DNA of 8,514 nt from positions 1-8,514 of the forward strand of contig CAMCIE010000047.1 of assembly GCA_945874815.1 (NCBI GenBank). Reading direction: 5' to 3'. Position 1 is the first letter of the stretch; every line of letters begins with the position of its first letter. The notes under the pieces were generated by a model. The model was not told the DNA's origin. It ran no database searches and worked only from the letters and a program-made list of their open reading frames with translations. This document shows, piece by piece, positions 1 through 6,285 of the stretch. The stretch comes from an uncultured Bacteroidales bacterium. Its GTDB lineage: Bacteria; Bacteroidota; Bacteroidia; Bacteroidales; UBA932. Both the position numbers and the translations under genes were made by a program.

Positions 1-553
1 ATGAAGCCGGATCCATATATTTGAAGCTATCCGCAACATTCCTGTCAACCACATAAGTAAGGTCTGTCAGCATGGACACGAAGCCAATCTTCTTACCAGC
101 CTTTCTGAGCACGGTGTAAGGTTTCACCAAAGAGCCGAGGATGCCGCCTTCAAACGAATAATTGGAGCAGACAACAGGCATATTAAGGTTGGCAAGACGT
201 CTGGCAAGTTCTTCCGTACCGTTGTCGAACTCGTGGTTTCCAAGGCAGACGACATCAAAGCCCATGGCATTCAGCACTGAGATTTCCAGGTCTCCTTTCA
301 ACATTGTAAAGTAAGATGAGCCCTGACTGAAATCCCCGGCATGAAGGAGCAGGACGTTTCTTTTTCCATCCGCCCTCCTGACACTGTCAACAATGGCAGC
401 CTGCTCGATCACCCCGCCTTTGCCAGCATTTTCTCCATTGCGTTCAGGCTCGATGTGGCTGTGGGTGTCATTCATGTGGAGTATGGTAAGCTTGCGCGCA
501 TCGGCTGAAAATGCAGCGGCAGCAAGCATGAATATCAACAATATCCTTTTCAT
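1..553 (-). CDS. Secreted metallophosphoesterase, 5'-nucleotidase N-terminal half (C-terminus cut by window edge)
   Basis: Reading leftwards from the ATG at 553, 184 codons stay open to the window edge, so the protein's C-terminus is missing. The product has a signal peptide (MKRILL, then a hydrophobic Ala-rich run to about residue 19) and then the calcineurin-like metallophosphoesterase fold of the UshA/5'-nucleotidase family. Metal-ligand motifs visible are NDTHSH (Asp29, His31), HAGDF (Asp74) and GNHEFDNG (Asn106, His107); the later His motifs would lie outside the window. The family hydrolyses nucleotides or related phosphoesters in the periplasm with a two-metal centre. The ATG shares one base with the stop of the preceding gene (TAATG), which implies translational coupling. 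That gene supplies the C-terminal, substrate-binding domain normally fused to this one. The exact substrate is not determinable. It could also act as a general phosphatase. Confidence 0.93.
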   Translation of the reverse strand, partial: MKRILLIFMLAAAAFSADARKLTILHMNDTHSHIEPERNGENAGKGGVIEQAAIVDSVRRADGKRNVLLLHAGDFSQGSSYFTMLKGDLEISVLNAMGFDVVCLGNHEFDNGTEELARRLANLNMPVVCSNYSFEGGILGSLVKPYTVLRKAGKKIGFVSMLTDLTYVVDRNVADSFKYMDPAS

Positions 554-1389
554 TATCTTATAATTACCCTTGAATCAGAAGAATACAAAACAGGCTTGCC
601 TTCTGCCGCAAGGCCTTTCACATAATCGAGCATTATATCGATGATATCGACATCGAAAATCTGAGTTTCCAGAGCATCCTTTCCCAGATAGAGCTTGTCT
701 CCTCCGTTAAGAAGGAAACTGATGGTTGCGACGCCGTATATCTTGTCATCATCTATTGGCTCGCCACCGATCAGAGCCTTCACTACCTGTCCGTTCTCCA
801 CGAGCACTTCAACTCCTCCGAGCACCTGGAAGGAATCGGCTGCCATGCTCTCGATCAAAGCCCTGAGAGTGGAACCTTTATGCGCAACATAAACAATCTG
901 GTTCTTGAAAGGAAACATGGAGAGCAGGTCGTCGAGCAGGATTTCCCCATTGAGACCATCCCTGCGTATTCCTCCGAAATTGCCGACACCAAAATCCACT
1001 TTCTTCCCTGAAAGTTTCCGGACATTGGCCATGATCACGTCTATGAACATGTTAGACAGAGGACTTTCCGGATATTTAAGGTCAATTGGCTTCGGAGCGA
1101 ATCCTACGACTTCCTTCACGGAACTTACTCTGTCCTGGACACCGATAACCTCCCGGGCTACCTTCGCCGTGGCGGAACGCTTGCAATATTTCCTTCCTGA
1201 AGGAGCAATATAATTTCCTCCTTTGAACGTACCCAGCGACACTGAAACATTATCCTTTGTCACTGAAGAACAGGCAGTACGGCTCGCATCTGCATTGACC
1301 GGAGCCCATTCATATTCCTGTGCACCGGCCACCCCTGCTGACAGAAGCAGGAAGGCAAATGACAGGAACATTATCAGATATTTTTTCAT
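553..1389 (-). CDS. 5'-nucleotidase C-terminal domain protein, secreted
   Basis: 278 residues. I chose the ATG at 1389 because it gives a clear signal peptide (MKKYLIMF, hydrophobic to about residue 20, likely cleavage after AGA, before QE). The in-frame ATG at 1473 would add 28 residues encoded by hairpin DNA and bury the signal peptide. The mature part carries 5'-nucleotidase C-terminal domain hallmarks: NFGGIR at 137-142, FPFKN at 159-163 and SFLLNGGDKLY around 224-234, which in UshA-type enzymes form the nucleoside-binding side. About 75 residues before the domain (with Cys40 and Cys69) have no function I can assign. The phosphoesterase half is the next gene, overlapping by one base, so the pair probably forms one two-chain nucleotidase in the periplasm. 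No clear Shine-Dalgarno sequence precedes the start; the leader is A/T only, as is common in Bacteroidota. Confidence 0.92.
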   Translation of the reverse strand: MKKYLIMFLSFAFLLLSAGVAGAQEYEWAPVNADASRTACSSVTKDNVSVSLGTFKGGNYIAPSGRKYCKRSATAKVAREVIGVQDRVSSVKEVVGFAPKPIDLKYPESPLSNMFIDVIMANVRKLSGKKVDFGVGNFGGIRRDGLNGEILLDDLLSMFPFKNQIVYVAHKGSTLRALIESMAADSFQVLGGVEVLVENGQVVKALIGGEPIDDDKIYGVATISFLLNGGDKLYLGKDALETQIFDVDIIDIMLDYVKGLAAEGKPVLYSSDSRVIIR

Positions 1390-1396
1390 ACTATCA

Positions 1397-1422
1397 AAAA
1401 TTTTTACATTTATAAAAATTTT
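1397..1422. repeat. A/T-rich perfect inverted repeat just before the 5'-nucleotidase gene
   Basis: Arms of 10 bases, AAAATTTTTA at 1397-1406 and TAAAAATTTT at 1413-1422, are exact reverse complements around a 6-base loop. The repeat ends 7 bases upstream of the ATG at 1389, so it would lie in the leader of that mRNA. All pairs are A-T, so an RNA hairpin would be weak; a bent or melted DNA site or a regulator operator is equally possible. It directly abuts the next inverted repeat. Confidence 0.6.
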
Positions 1423-1461
1423 GTGAGAGTATGATAGCCGTTCGCTATCGCTCACTCTCAC
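1423..1461. repeat. Inverted repeat, interrupted hairpin
   Basis: Outer arms GTGAGAGT (1423-1430) and ACTCTCAC (1454-1461) pair over 8 bases. Inner arms GATAGC (1433-1438) and GCTATC (1444-1449) pair over 6 bases around the loop CGTTC, with a small asymmetric internal loop between the two helices. On the minus strand the hairpin is followed by AAAATTTTT, a poor but possible terminator tail. It lies between the permease stop and the 5'-nucleotidase start. Confidence 0.65.
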
Positions 1462-1462
1462 G

Positions 1463-1514
1463 ATGAAAATCATTTGATATCGCCCTTGGGCGAAAATATA
1501 TCAAAGATTTTCAT
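1463..1514. repeat. Long inverted repeat (52 bases), possible terminator of the exporter operon
   Basis: Three nested paired blocks are seen: ATGAAAATC (1463-1471) with GATTTTCAT (1506-1514), TTTGATAT (1473-1480) with ATATCAAA (1498-1505), and CGCCC (1481-1485) with GGGCG (1488-1492). Only an unpaired A at 1472 and a run at 1493-1497 break the stem. It starts 14 bases after the permease stop codon, so it is positioned like a transcription terminator or an mRNA 3'-end stabiliser. No T-tract follows on the minus strand, so it is not a canonical intrinsic terminator. Confidence 0.65.
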
Positions 1515-1528
1515 GTTCGGTTTCATAA

Positions 1529-2917
1529 TTAATTCTGTTTCAACCATTTCCACAAGTCCTTGAACGTAGTTTTCTTACCGAACATGAGAATGCCGATCTT
1601 GTATATTTTGGCTGAAGCCCATGCGCAGAGGAAGAAAGTAAGCACAAGAAGGAGAATTGACACCACGAGTTCCCAAGTCGGAACACCGAAAGGAATCCTC
1701 GCCAACATCACGATTGGAGATGTGAAAGGTATCATCGAGCCCCAGAATACGACTGCACTGTCCGGAGACTTGAATGCATAAATTGCAATGAAGAAGGCAA
1801 GCAGAAGCGGGATTGTGACAGGTATCTGAAGTTGCTGTGTATCAGCTTCATTTTCAACAGCTGAACCGATTGCTGCAAAGAATGAGGCATAGAGGAGATA
1901 GCCCAGTGCAAAATATATGACGAATGCTATGATGAGCTGTACATAGTTCAGCTCCCTCAATGTTGAAAGCACGGCACCCATCTCACTGTCTGCCACTGCT
2001 GTCATATCGGCCATATTCATTCCGGAAGCTTCCATGGCCGCCTCAGCATCAATGCCCATGCCCTCCACCATCTTGGTCATCTGCTCAGTCTGGTCGGTCG
2101 AAGTAGAAAGGATGGTGTCGAAGCCCACGAAGGTTGAAACTCCGGTCACAAGGACCACGGTCAGGACAACCCAGAGGAAGAACTGGGTGAGGGCCACGCA
2201 TGCGACTCCTATGATCTTTCCGAACATAAGTTCAGTTGCCTTGACAGAGGAAACGAGCACCTCGACGACACGGCTGGATTTCTCTTCGATGACACTCTGC
2301 ATCACCATTCCGGAGAACATCGCTATGAACATGTAGATGATGATTGAAAGAATCATGGAAATCATCATGTAAACCTCTGAAGATGAAATCTTTTCTTCAC
2401 CGGAATCATCAAGTGTATATGTGGCGATATTCACATTTGAACGGACATCTTTCATAATCTGCTTGAGATCGCTGATCTCATAGAGACTGAGCCTGTAATC
2501 CTCGACGGCATCATCCACTCTTGAAGAGATGGCCTCTTTCAGGTCCATGCTCAGCGGCTGCCTGGAATATGCTGATACACTGACTGTCCTGTTCTGCTCA
2601 TCCAGGGCAGAAACTGCAACCAGCACGTCAAGTCCGAGATCTTCGAACTTGTCTTTCATCTCATCGACCGGTTCAGAAGAATAATCCTTGAATGTAAATG
2701 CATCATTATCAACCATTTTAGGCATGACAATGCCTGACTGGTCTATGACTCCGACTGTCTTTCCCTTGTCTTCGGTCATGAGCATGATGATGCTCGGAAG
2801 TATGCACATCGCGGCAAAGAAAATCGGGCCGAGGAAGGTGACAAGAAGGAATGATTTCTTTTTTACGCGAGTCATGTATTCGCGTGATATGATGGTCTGA
2901 ATGTTTCTGAATTTCAT
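1529..2917 (-). CDS. ABC transporter permease, NatB/ABC-2 type exporter subunit
   Basis: 462 residues. It is the membrane partner of the ATPase encoded just upstream, in the inner membrane. Topology read from the sequence: a basic N-terminus (SREYMTRVKKKS), TM1 at about 22-46, a large extracytoplasmic domain at 47-183, then hydrophobic segments at about 184-207, 235-262, 325-352, 367-383 and 415-437. Family hallmarks are EEKSSRVVEVL (211-221), after the second TM, and ENEADTQQLQIPVTIPLLLAFF (355-376 region). This is the ABC2_membrane_3 arrangement of NatB-like proteins (sodium or drug export in characterised members). Residues about 272-316 form a loop unusually rich in methionine (eight Met from 280 to 313). 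A strong Shine-Dalgarno sequence inside the end of the ATPase gene serves this start. The substrate cannot be told from sequence. Confidence 0.9.
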   Translation of the reverse strand: MKFRNIQTIISREYMTRVKKKSFLLVTFLGPIFFAAMCILPSIIMLMTEDKGKTVGVIDQSGIVMPKMVDNDAFTFKDYSSEPVDEMKDKFEDLGLDVLVAVSALDEQNRTVSVSAYSRQPLSMDLKEAISSRVDDAVEDYRLSLYEISDLKQIMKDVRSNVNIATYTLDDSGEEKISSSEVYMMISMILSIIIYMFIAMFSGMVMQSVIEEKSSRVVEVLVSSVKATELMFGKIIGVACVALTQFFLWVVLTVVLVTGVSTFVGFDTILSTSTDQTEQMTKMVEGMGIDAEAAMEASGMNMADMTAVADSEMGAVLSTLRELNYVQLIIAFVIYFALGYLLYASFFAAIGSAVENEADTQQLQIPVTIPLLLAFFIAIYAFKSPDSAVVFWGSMIPFTSPIVMLARIPFGVPTWELVVSILLLVLTFFLCAWASAKIYKIGILMFGKKTTFKDLWKWLKQN

Positions 2918-2920
2918 GGC

Positions 2921-3835
2921 TTATTCCTCCTCCGTTACAAGTTTGATGAAAATGTCGTTCATTCTCGGAACCAGTTCCTTGAATGAATTTACCGTCAGAT
3001 TCTGGCTGAGCAATGCGGTCAGGACATCATTGCTTCCCTTGCCTTCGCCGATGGAAAGCACAGCGGTGTGCCTGCCCATATCGTCCGTATCCGAGAGGAT
3101 TGTGAATACTCCTTCGGCAGCGCTCAGGGCCTGGTCTGAAGTATATATGAGTTCCACATTGTTGTTGCCGTATTTGTGCCTGATTTCATTGACTCCGCCT
3201 GTGATGACCACATGGCTTTTGTTTATCAGGGCAATATTGTCGCAAAGTTCCTCGACCGACTCCATATTGTGTGTGGAAAGGATGATGGTCGAGCCTTCTG
3301 CCTTCAATCGGAGAATTTCCTCCCTGATGACCTGGGCATTGACCGGGTCGAAACCGGAGAACGGCTCATCGAGGATGAGCAGGGATGGCTTGTGCACCAC
3401 TGTCGTGATGAACTGGACCTTCTGTGCCATACCTTTGGACAGTTCCTCTACCTTTTTGTTCCACCAGCTTTCGATACCGAAGCGCACGAACCATTTCTTG
3501 AGTTCCACCATGGCCTCGCGCTGGCTCATTCCCTTGAGCTGTGCAAAATACATGGCCTGTTCGCCTACTTTCATCTTACGGTACAATCCCCTTTCTTCCG
3601 GCAGATAACCTATCTTCTCAACATCGTCCTGGGTGATGGGCTTGCCTTTGAAAAGCACTGAACCTGAATTCGGTATGGTGATCCTGTTGATTATTCTGAT
3701 CAAAGTTGTCTTGCCGGCGCCATTAGGCCCGAGGAGTCCGAAAATCTTTCCCTCAGGAATGTCAACCGACACATTGTCAAGAGCTACTTTCTCTCCGAAA
3801 CTCTTGCACACGTTAGTACATTGGATAATTCCCAT
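2921..3835 (-). CDS. ABC transporter ATP-binding protein, NatA-like
   Basis: 304 residues; the cytoplasmic ATPase that powers the permease encoded 3 bases downstream. Motifs in order: Walker A GPNGAGKTT (36-44), the Q-loop region GYLPEERGLY (76-85), signature LSKGMAQ (132-138), Walker B LLILDEP with catalytic Glu157, D-loop SGFD (160-163) and H-loop His189 in STHNM. The usual Q-loop glutamine is Glu in LPEERGLY, a variant I recall from NatA-like exporters. After about residue 215 comes a C-terminal domain of roughly 85 residues, consistent with the DUF4162 tail of this family. The start at 3835 fits the family (MGIIQCTNVCKSFGEKVALDNVS). An AAGG 11 bases upstream may serve as a weak ribosome site. 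It lies 37 bases after holA and no promoter box is seen between them, so read-through from holA is likely. Confidence 0.94.
   Translation of the reverse strand: MGIIQCTNVCKSFGEKVALDNVSVDIPEGKIFGLLGPNGAGKTTLIRIINRITIPNSGSVLFKGKPITQDDVEKIGYLPEERGLYRKMKVGEQAMYFAQLKGMSQREAMVELKKWFVRFGIESWWNKKVEELSKGMAQKVQFITTVVHKPSLLILDEPFSGFDPVNAQVIREEILRLKAEGSTIILSTHNMESVEELCDNIALINKSHVVITGGVNEIRHKYGNNNVELIYTSDQALSAAEGVFTILSDTDDMGRHTAVLSIGEGKGSNDVLTALLSQNLTVNSFKELVPRMNDIFIKLVTEEE
2926..2933 (-). promoter_or_regulatory. Strong Shine-Dalgarno sequence for the permease gene
   Basis: GGAGGAGG on the minus strand lies 8 bases before the permease ATG at 2917. It sits inside the final glutamate codons (TEEE-stop) of the ATPase gene, so the same bases encode the ATPase tail and the permease ribosome site. 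Most other starts in the window lack such a motif. Confidence 0.75.
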
Positions 3836-3872
3836 AATTATATACCTTATTTATAATTTCATTATTCCGGAT

Positions 3873-4916
3873 TCAAATATTCAATATACGCGATGTCAAT
3901 TCCACCATAAGTTCTTCCGGTGTGGCTTCCCCGGCAAATCCGCCCTTGCCTTTGAAATCATATTCCTTCAGCAAGGAGATTATGGCCATGCATTTCCTGA
4001 GGGGATAGTTCCTCACAGCCACGTCATACTCATTGTAAAAATACGGGTTCACACCTGCCAATGCCTTGGATTTCAGGTCATTGGTCGGCCTTGGATTATT
4101 CATCAGCAAGGCTCCGTATTTGAGAATGCGGTAAAAATGAGTGTACAGGGCACTCACGGCTGCAGGCATTGCAAACTTTGCAGATGCTCCGATATATGAA
4201 GCTATCCTCAGGGCCTTGGGTGCATTCTTAGCCGACAGTTCCTTGGTGAGTTCGAATATGCTGAACTCCCTGCTAATGCCTACGTTTTTCTCAATGTCGG
4301 AAAGGGTGACGGAGGTGGTTCCTTCCGGCAAGTTCTTCAGCATCTTTTCAGTCTCGATGGAAATCTTGGCAAGATCCGCTCCCGCATGTTCCGCCAGAAG
4401 CTCCGCGGCATCGGGACGGATTTCCATTCCCTTGTTCTTGTAATACATTGATATCCAGCGAGGGACCTCATAATCACGCAATTTCTGCGAATCCACCACC
4501 ACTCCGACCTTGGAAGCTGTCTTATATAGTGACTTCCTCTTGTCGGCGGATGCTCCATGCATAGCTATTACAAGGACGGTGGACTCCAGAGGTTTGGAGC
4601 AATAGAGGGCCAGATCCTCCAGTCCCTTCATCATCTGAGCTTCCTTCACGACGACCAGCTGCCTTTCGCTGAACATCGGATACCTTCTGGCTGCCGTCAC
4701 GACCGCGTCGGCATTCACGTCGGCCCCGTAACAGATAGTCTGGTTGAAATCCCTTTCACTCTCATCAAGGCAATGTTCGATAATCTGGTCACAGACCATA
4801 TCTACATAATACGGTTCATCTCCCATAAGGAGATAAACCGGTTTGAAGATGCCCTTGCGGACGTCTTCAGTTATTTCCCTGCACAGAGTATCTGTCTCAA
4901 CAAATCCTTTAGCCAT
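3873..4916 (-). CDS. holA: DNA polymerase III subunit delta (clamp loader)
   Basis: 347 residues, the usual size for HolA. The delta subunit opens the beta sliding clamp within the clamp-loader complex. Recognisable features are the N-terminal FKPVYLLMGDEPYYVD (25-39, where the family has a degenerate nucleotide-fold loop), ARRYPMFSERQLVVVKEAQ (76-94, the family's clamp-contacting region), and the later FSIFELTKELSAKNAPKAL segment that opens the C-terminal collar domain. The C-terminus contains the family-typical DFKGKGG. As in other delta proteins, no working Walker A is present. Its own promoter lies just upstream, overlapping the terminator of the hpf operon, and no Shine-Dalgarno sequence is visible before the ATG at 4916. 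The two exporter genes downstream are probably on the same transcript, with no evident functional link. Confidence 0.95.
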   Translation of the reverse strand: MAKGFVETDTLCREITEDVRKGIFKPVYLLMGDEPYYVDMVCDQIIEHCLDESERDFNQTICYGADVNADAVVTAARRYPMFSERQLVVVKEAQMMKGLEDLALYCSKPLESTVLVIAMHGASADKRKSLYKTASKVGVVVDSQKLRDYEVPRWISMYYKNKGMEIRPDAAELLAEHAGADLAKISIETEKMLKNLPEGTTSVTLSDIEKNVGISREFSIFELTKELSAKNAPKALRIASYIGASAKFAMPAAVSALYTHFYRILKYGALLMNNPRPTNDLKSKALAGVNPYFYNEYDVAVRNYPLRKCMAIISLLKEYDFKGKGGFAGEATPEELMVELTSRILNI

Positions 4917-4944
4917 GGAAGTTTCAGGTTTCTAAAATCGGGAC

Positions 4945-4976
4945 CAAATATAGTAATTTTCCGCCACAGACAAAAA
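4945..4976 (-). promoter_or_regulatory. Bacteroidota-type promoter of holA
   Basis: On the minus strand, TTTTTG (4976-4971) is followed after 18 bases by TATATTTG (4952-4945). These match the known Bacteroidota -33 TTTG and -7 TAnnTTTG elements. Transcription would start near 4938, leaving a leader of about 20 bases before the holA ATG at 4916. The -33 element is made of the T-tract of the upstream terminator. Confidence 0.7.
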
Positions 4977-4998
4977 CCGCCGGCCTCATGGCCGGCGG
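4972..4998 (-). terminator. Intrinsic terminator after hpf
   Basis: A perfect 9-base stem, CCGCCGGCC (4977-4985) and GGCCGGCGG (4990-4998), closes a 4-base loop. On the minus strand it is followed at once by TTTTT (4976-4972). It begins 12 bases after the hpf stop codon and would end the HsdR-N/cca/xer/hpf transcript. Confidence 0.92.
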
Positions 4999-5009
4999 GA
5001 TTGAACTTT

Positions 5010-5297
5010 TTATGATCTTTTCTCCTTTACCCTCACGAGTTTTTCTTTGAGAATGTCGGCGCAATCAACGATTGCATCCTCGAAGGTCTTTGCATTTTTC
5101 TCCACAACAATCGAACTTCCCGGGATGTTCACATGAACCTTCACATTCTTGTTGTCATGTTCTGGAAGCAATGAAAGTGCCACATCCACTCCTGTAATCG
5201 CATCGTAGAATTTCTCAAGCTTTCCGAGTTTCTTTTCTACAAAGTCCAACAATTTCTGATCAGCGTCAAACTTGATGGATTGTACTCTAATCTCCAT
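5010..5297 (-). CDS. hpf: Ribosome hibernation promoting factor, short HPF/RaiA family
   Basis: 95 residues. HPF binds the 30S subunit near the decoding site and inactivates ribosomes when growth slows. The sequence shows the single beta-alpha-beta-beta-beta-alpha domain of the family: MEIRVQSIKFDADQKLLDFVEKKLGKLEKF, then a VDVALSLLPEHDNKNVKVHVNIPG sheet region, and a final helix TFEDAIVDCADILKEKLVRVKEK with a basic end. There is no C-terminal dimerisation domain, so it is the short form. The start at 5297 is supported by GGAGG five bases upstream and overlaps the end of the recombinase gene by 11 bases. It is the last gene before a strong terminator. Recombinase-hpf adjacency is common in Bacteroidota. 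Confidence 0.95.
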   Translation of the reverse strand: MEIRVQSIKFDADQKLLDFVEKKLGKLEKFYDAITGVDVALSLLPEHDNKNVKVHVNIPGSSIVVEKNAKTFEDAIVDCADILKEKLVRVKEKRS

Positions 5298-6285
5298 GTT
5301 TACCTCCGTTTTTTGCCCTAGGGTGGGCGGTTTGATATATAGCTTTCAGTCTTGCAATGGTGTTGTGAGTATAGACCTGCGTGGCCGCAAGGGAGGAATG
5401 ACCGAGAAGTTCCTTTATGGAATTCAAGTCTGCTCCTTCATCCAGAAGTTCCGTAGCAAGGGAATGGCGGAGCACATGCGGAGATTTTCTTCCGGTCACC
5501 GTGCTGACCTGTCCCAGTTCGGACTTTACTGTTCTGTCCACATACACGGGATACAGTCTGCGGCCCGAGTAAGTGACCAGTAGCGGCTCATTCAAAGACC
5601 TCTGCTTTCCCACCAGTTGCTCAACTGCTTCCAAATATAGCAAAATTTCTTCAGATAATGAAACAATCAGAGGAATTTCCCTCATTTTATCTCCTTTTCC
5701 ATGCACACGGACAATTTTTCTGGAAAAATCCACATCCGACACATCCATGGCAATGAGCTCGGAGCGTCGCAGTCCCAATGAAAACAGCATGGAAATTATC
5801 AGTCTCGCAAGCCTTTTTTCGTAGAGTTCCTTGCCATGCCTGCTCTGGCTGCACTGTCTGAATATGTCAAGCATATCCCGGGAGGCATGCACTTCCGTTC
5901 CGGCAAAATACTCTTCCATGGAATCCTTCTTGTAGAAGACAGGGAGGCGTTTTTCAACTTTCGGACGAGGCACGAGCTTCACAGGATTGGACTTGAGCAT
6001 TCCGGTTTTCACGAGGTAGGTGCAAAGTCCGCTCAAAACGGAAAGATGCAGGTTCACAGTTTTCGTATCGAGTCCTTTTTCATCAAGCAGGGAAACTTCA
6101 TAACTCCTTATCTCAGAAGGGTTCAAAGCTTCGAGAAAGGCTTCATCACCGATTTGTTCAGCATCTGTGTCCGGGAAAAGGGATTTCCGGTAATTTTCAA
6201 GGATATCCTTATATATATTGAAGGTGCGTGAGGAATATCTTCTGACATTCTTCACATAATCAAGATATTTTTCAATCACTGTCAT
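5287..6285 (-). CDS. xerC: Tyrosine recombinase, XerC/XerD family
   Basis: 332 residues. The N-terminal SAM-like DNA-binding domain covers about 1-105 (IEKYLDYVKNVRRYSSRTFNIY). The catalytic domain has the full set of residues: Arg173 (SLGLRRSEL), Lys197 (HGKGDK), His270 and Arg273 (PHVLRH), His296 (LLGHSS) and nucleophile Tyr305 (TQVYTHNT). Xer proteins resolve chromosome dimers at dif and are usually near 300 residues. This one is longer, with additional sequence around 128-160 (HASRDMLDIFRQCSQSRHGKE region) before the catalytic arginine, and a basic tail. The start at 6285 overlaps the stop of cca by four bases (ATGA). Its place between cca and hpf, with no cargo genes or att-like repeats, argues for a chromosomal rather than a mobile role. 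XerC versus XerD cannot be decided from this window; the symbol is tentative. Confidence 0.9.
   Translation of the reverse strand: MTVIEKYLDYVKNVRRYSSRTFNIYKDILENYRKSLFPDTDAEQIGDEAFLEALNPSEIRSYEVSLLDEKGLDTKTVNLHLSVLSGLCTYLVKTGMLKSNPVKLVPRPKVEKRLPVFYKKDSMEEYFAGTEVHASRDMLDIFRQCSQSRHGKELYEKRLARLIISMLFSLGLRRSELIAMDVSDVDFSRKIVRVHGKGDKMREIPLIVSLSEEILLYLEAVEQLVGKQRSLNEPLLVTYSGRRLYPVYVDRTVKSELGQVSTVTGRKSPHVLRHSLATELLDEGADLNSIKELLGHSSLAATQVYTHNTIARLKAIYQTAHPRAKNGGKHGD
5303..5307 (-). promoter_or_regulatory. Shine-Dalgarno sequence for hpf
   Basis: GGAGG on the minus strand lies 5 bases before the hpf ATG at 5297, inside the end of the recombinase gene. It supports independent, strong initiation of hpf, although the gene overlaps its upstream neighbour. 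Confidence 0.7.

Noticed and set aside
1390..1473. Longer start (ATG at 1473) for the 5'-nucleotidase C-terminal gene
   Set aside because: The added 28 residues are encoded by inverted-repeat DNA and would place the signal peptide inside the protein.
2901..3608. Plus-strand open frame of 235 codons over the ABC ATPase gene
   Set aside because: It lies opposite a gene with all ABC motifs, its translation looks like no known family and it has low-complexity Ser/Leu content typical of an antisense shadow. The plus-strand frame at 3633-4199 is rejected for the same reason.
3836..3872. Separate promoter for the ABC exporter genes
   Set aside because: The 37-base gap after holA contains no TAnnTTTG box. 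A near match (AATATTTG) at the end of holA lacks the TA.
4337..4558. Minus-strand open frame of 73 codons within holA
   Set aside because: It is an alternative frame fully inside a convincing gene, with no family likeness. The same holds for the small minus-strand frames inside cca.
5287..6285. Integrase of a mobile element
   Set aside because: No cargo genes, no tRNA target, no flanking direct repeats; the gene is translationally linked to cca and hpf.
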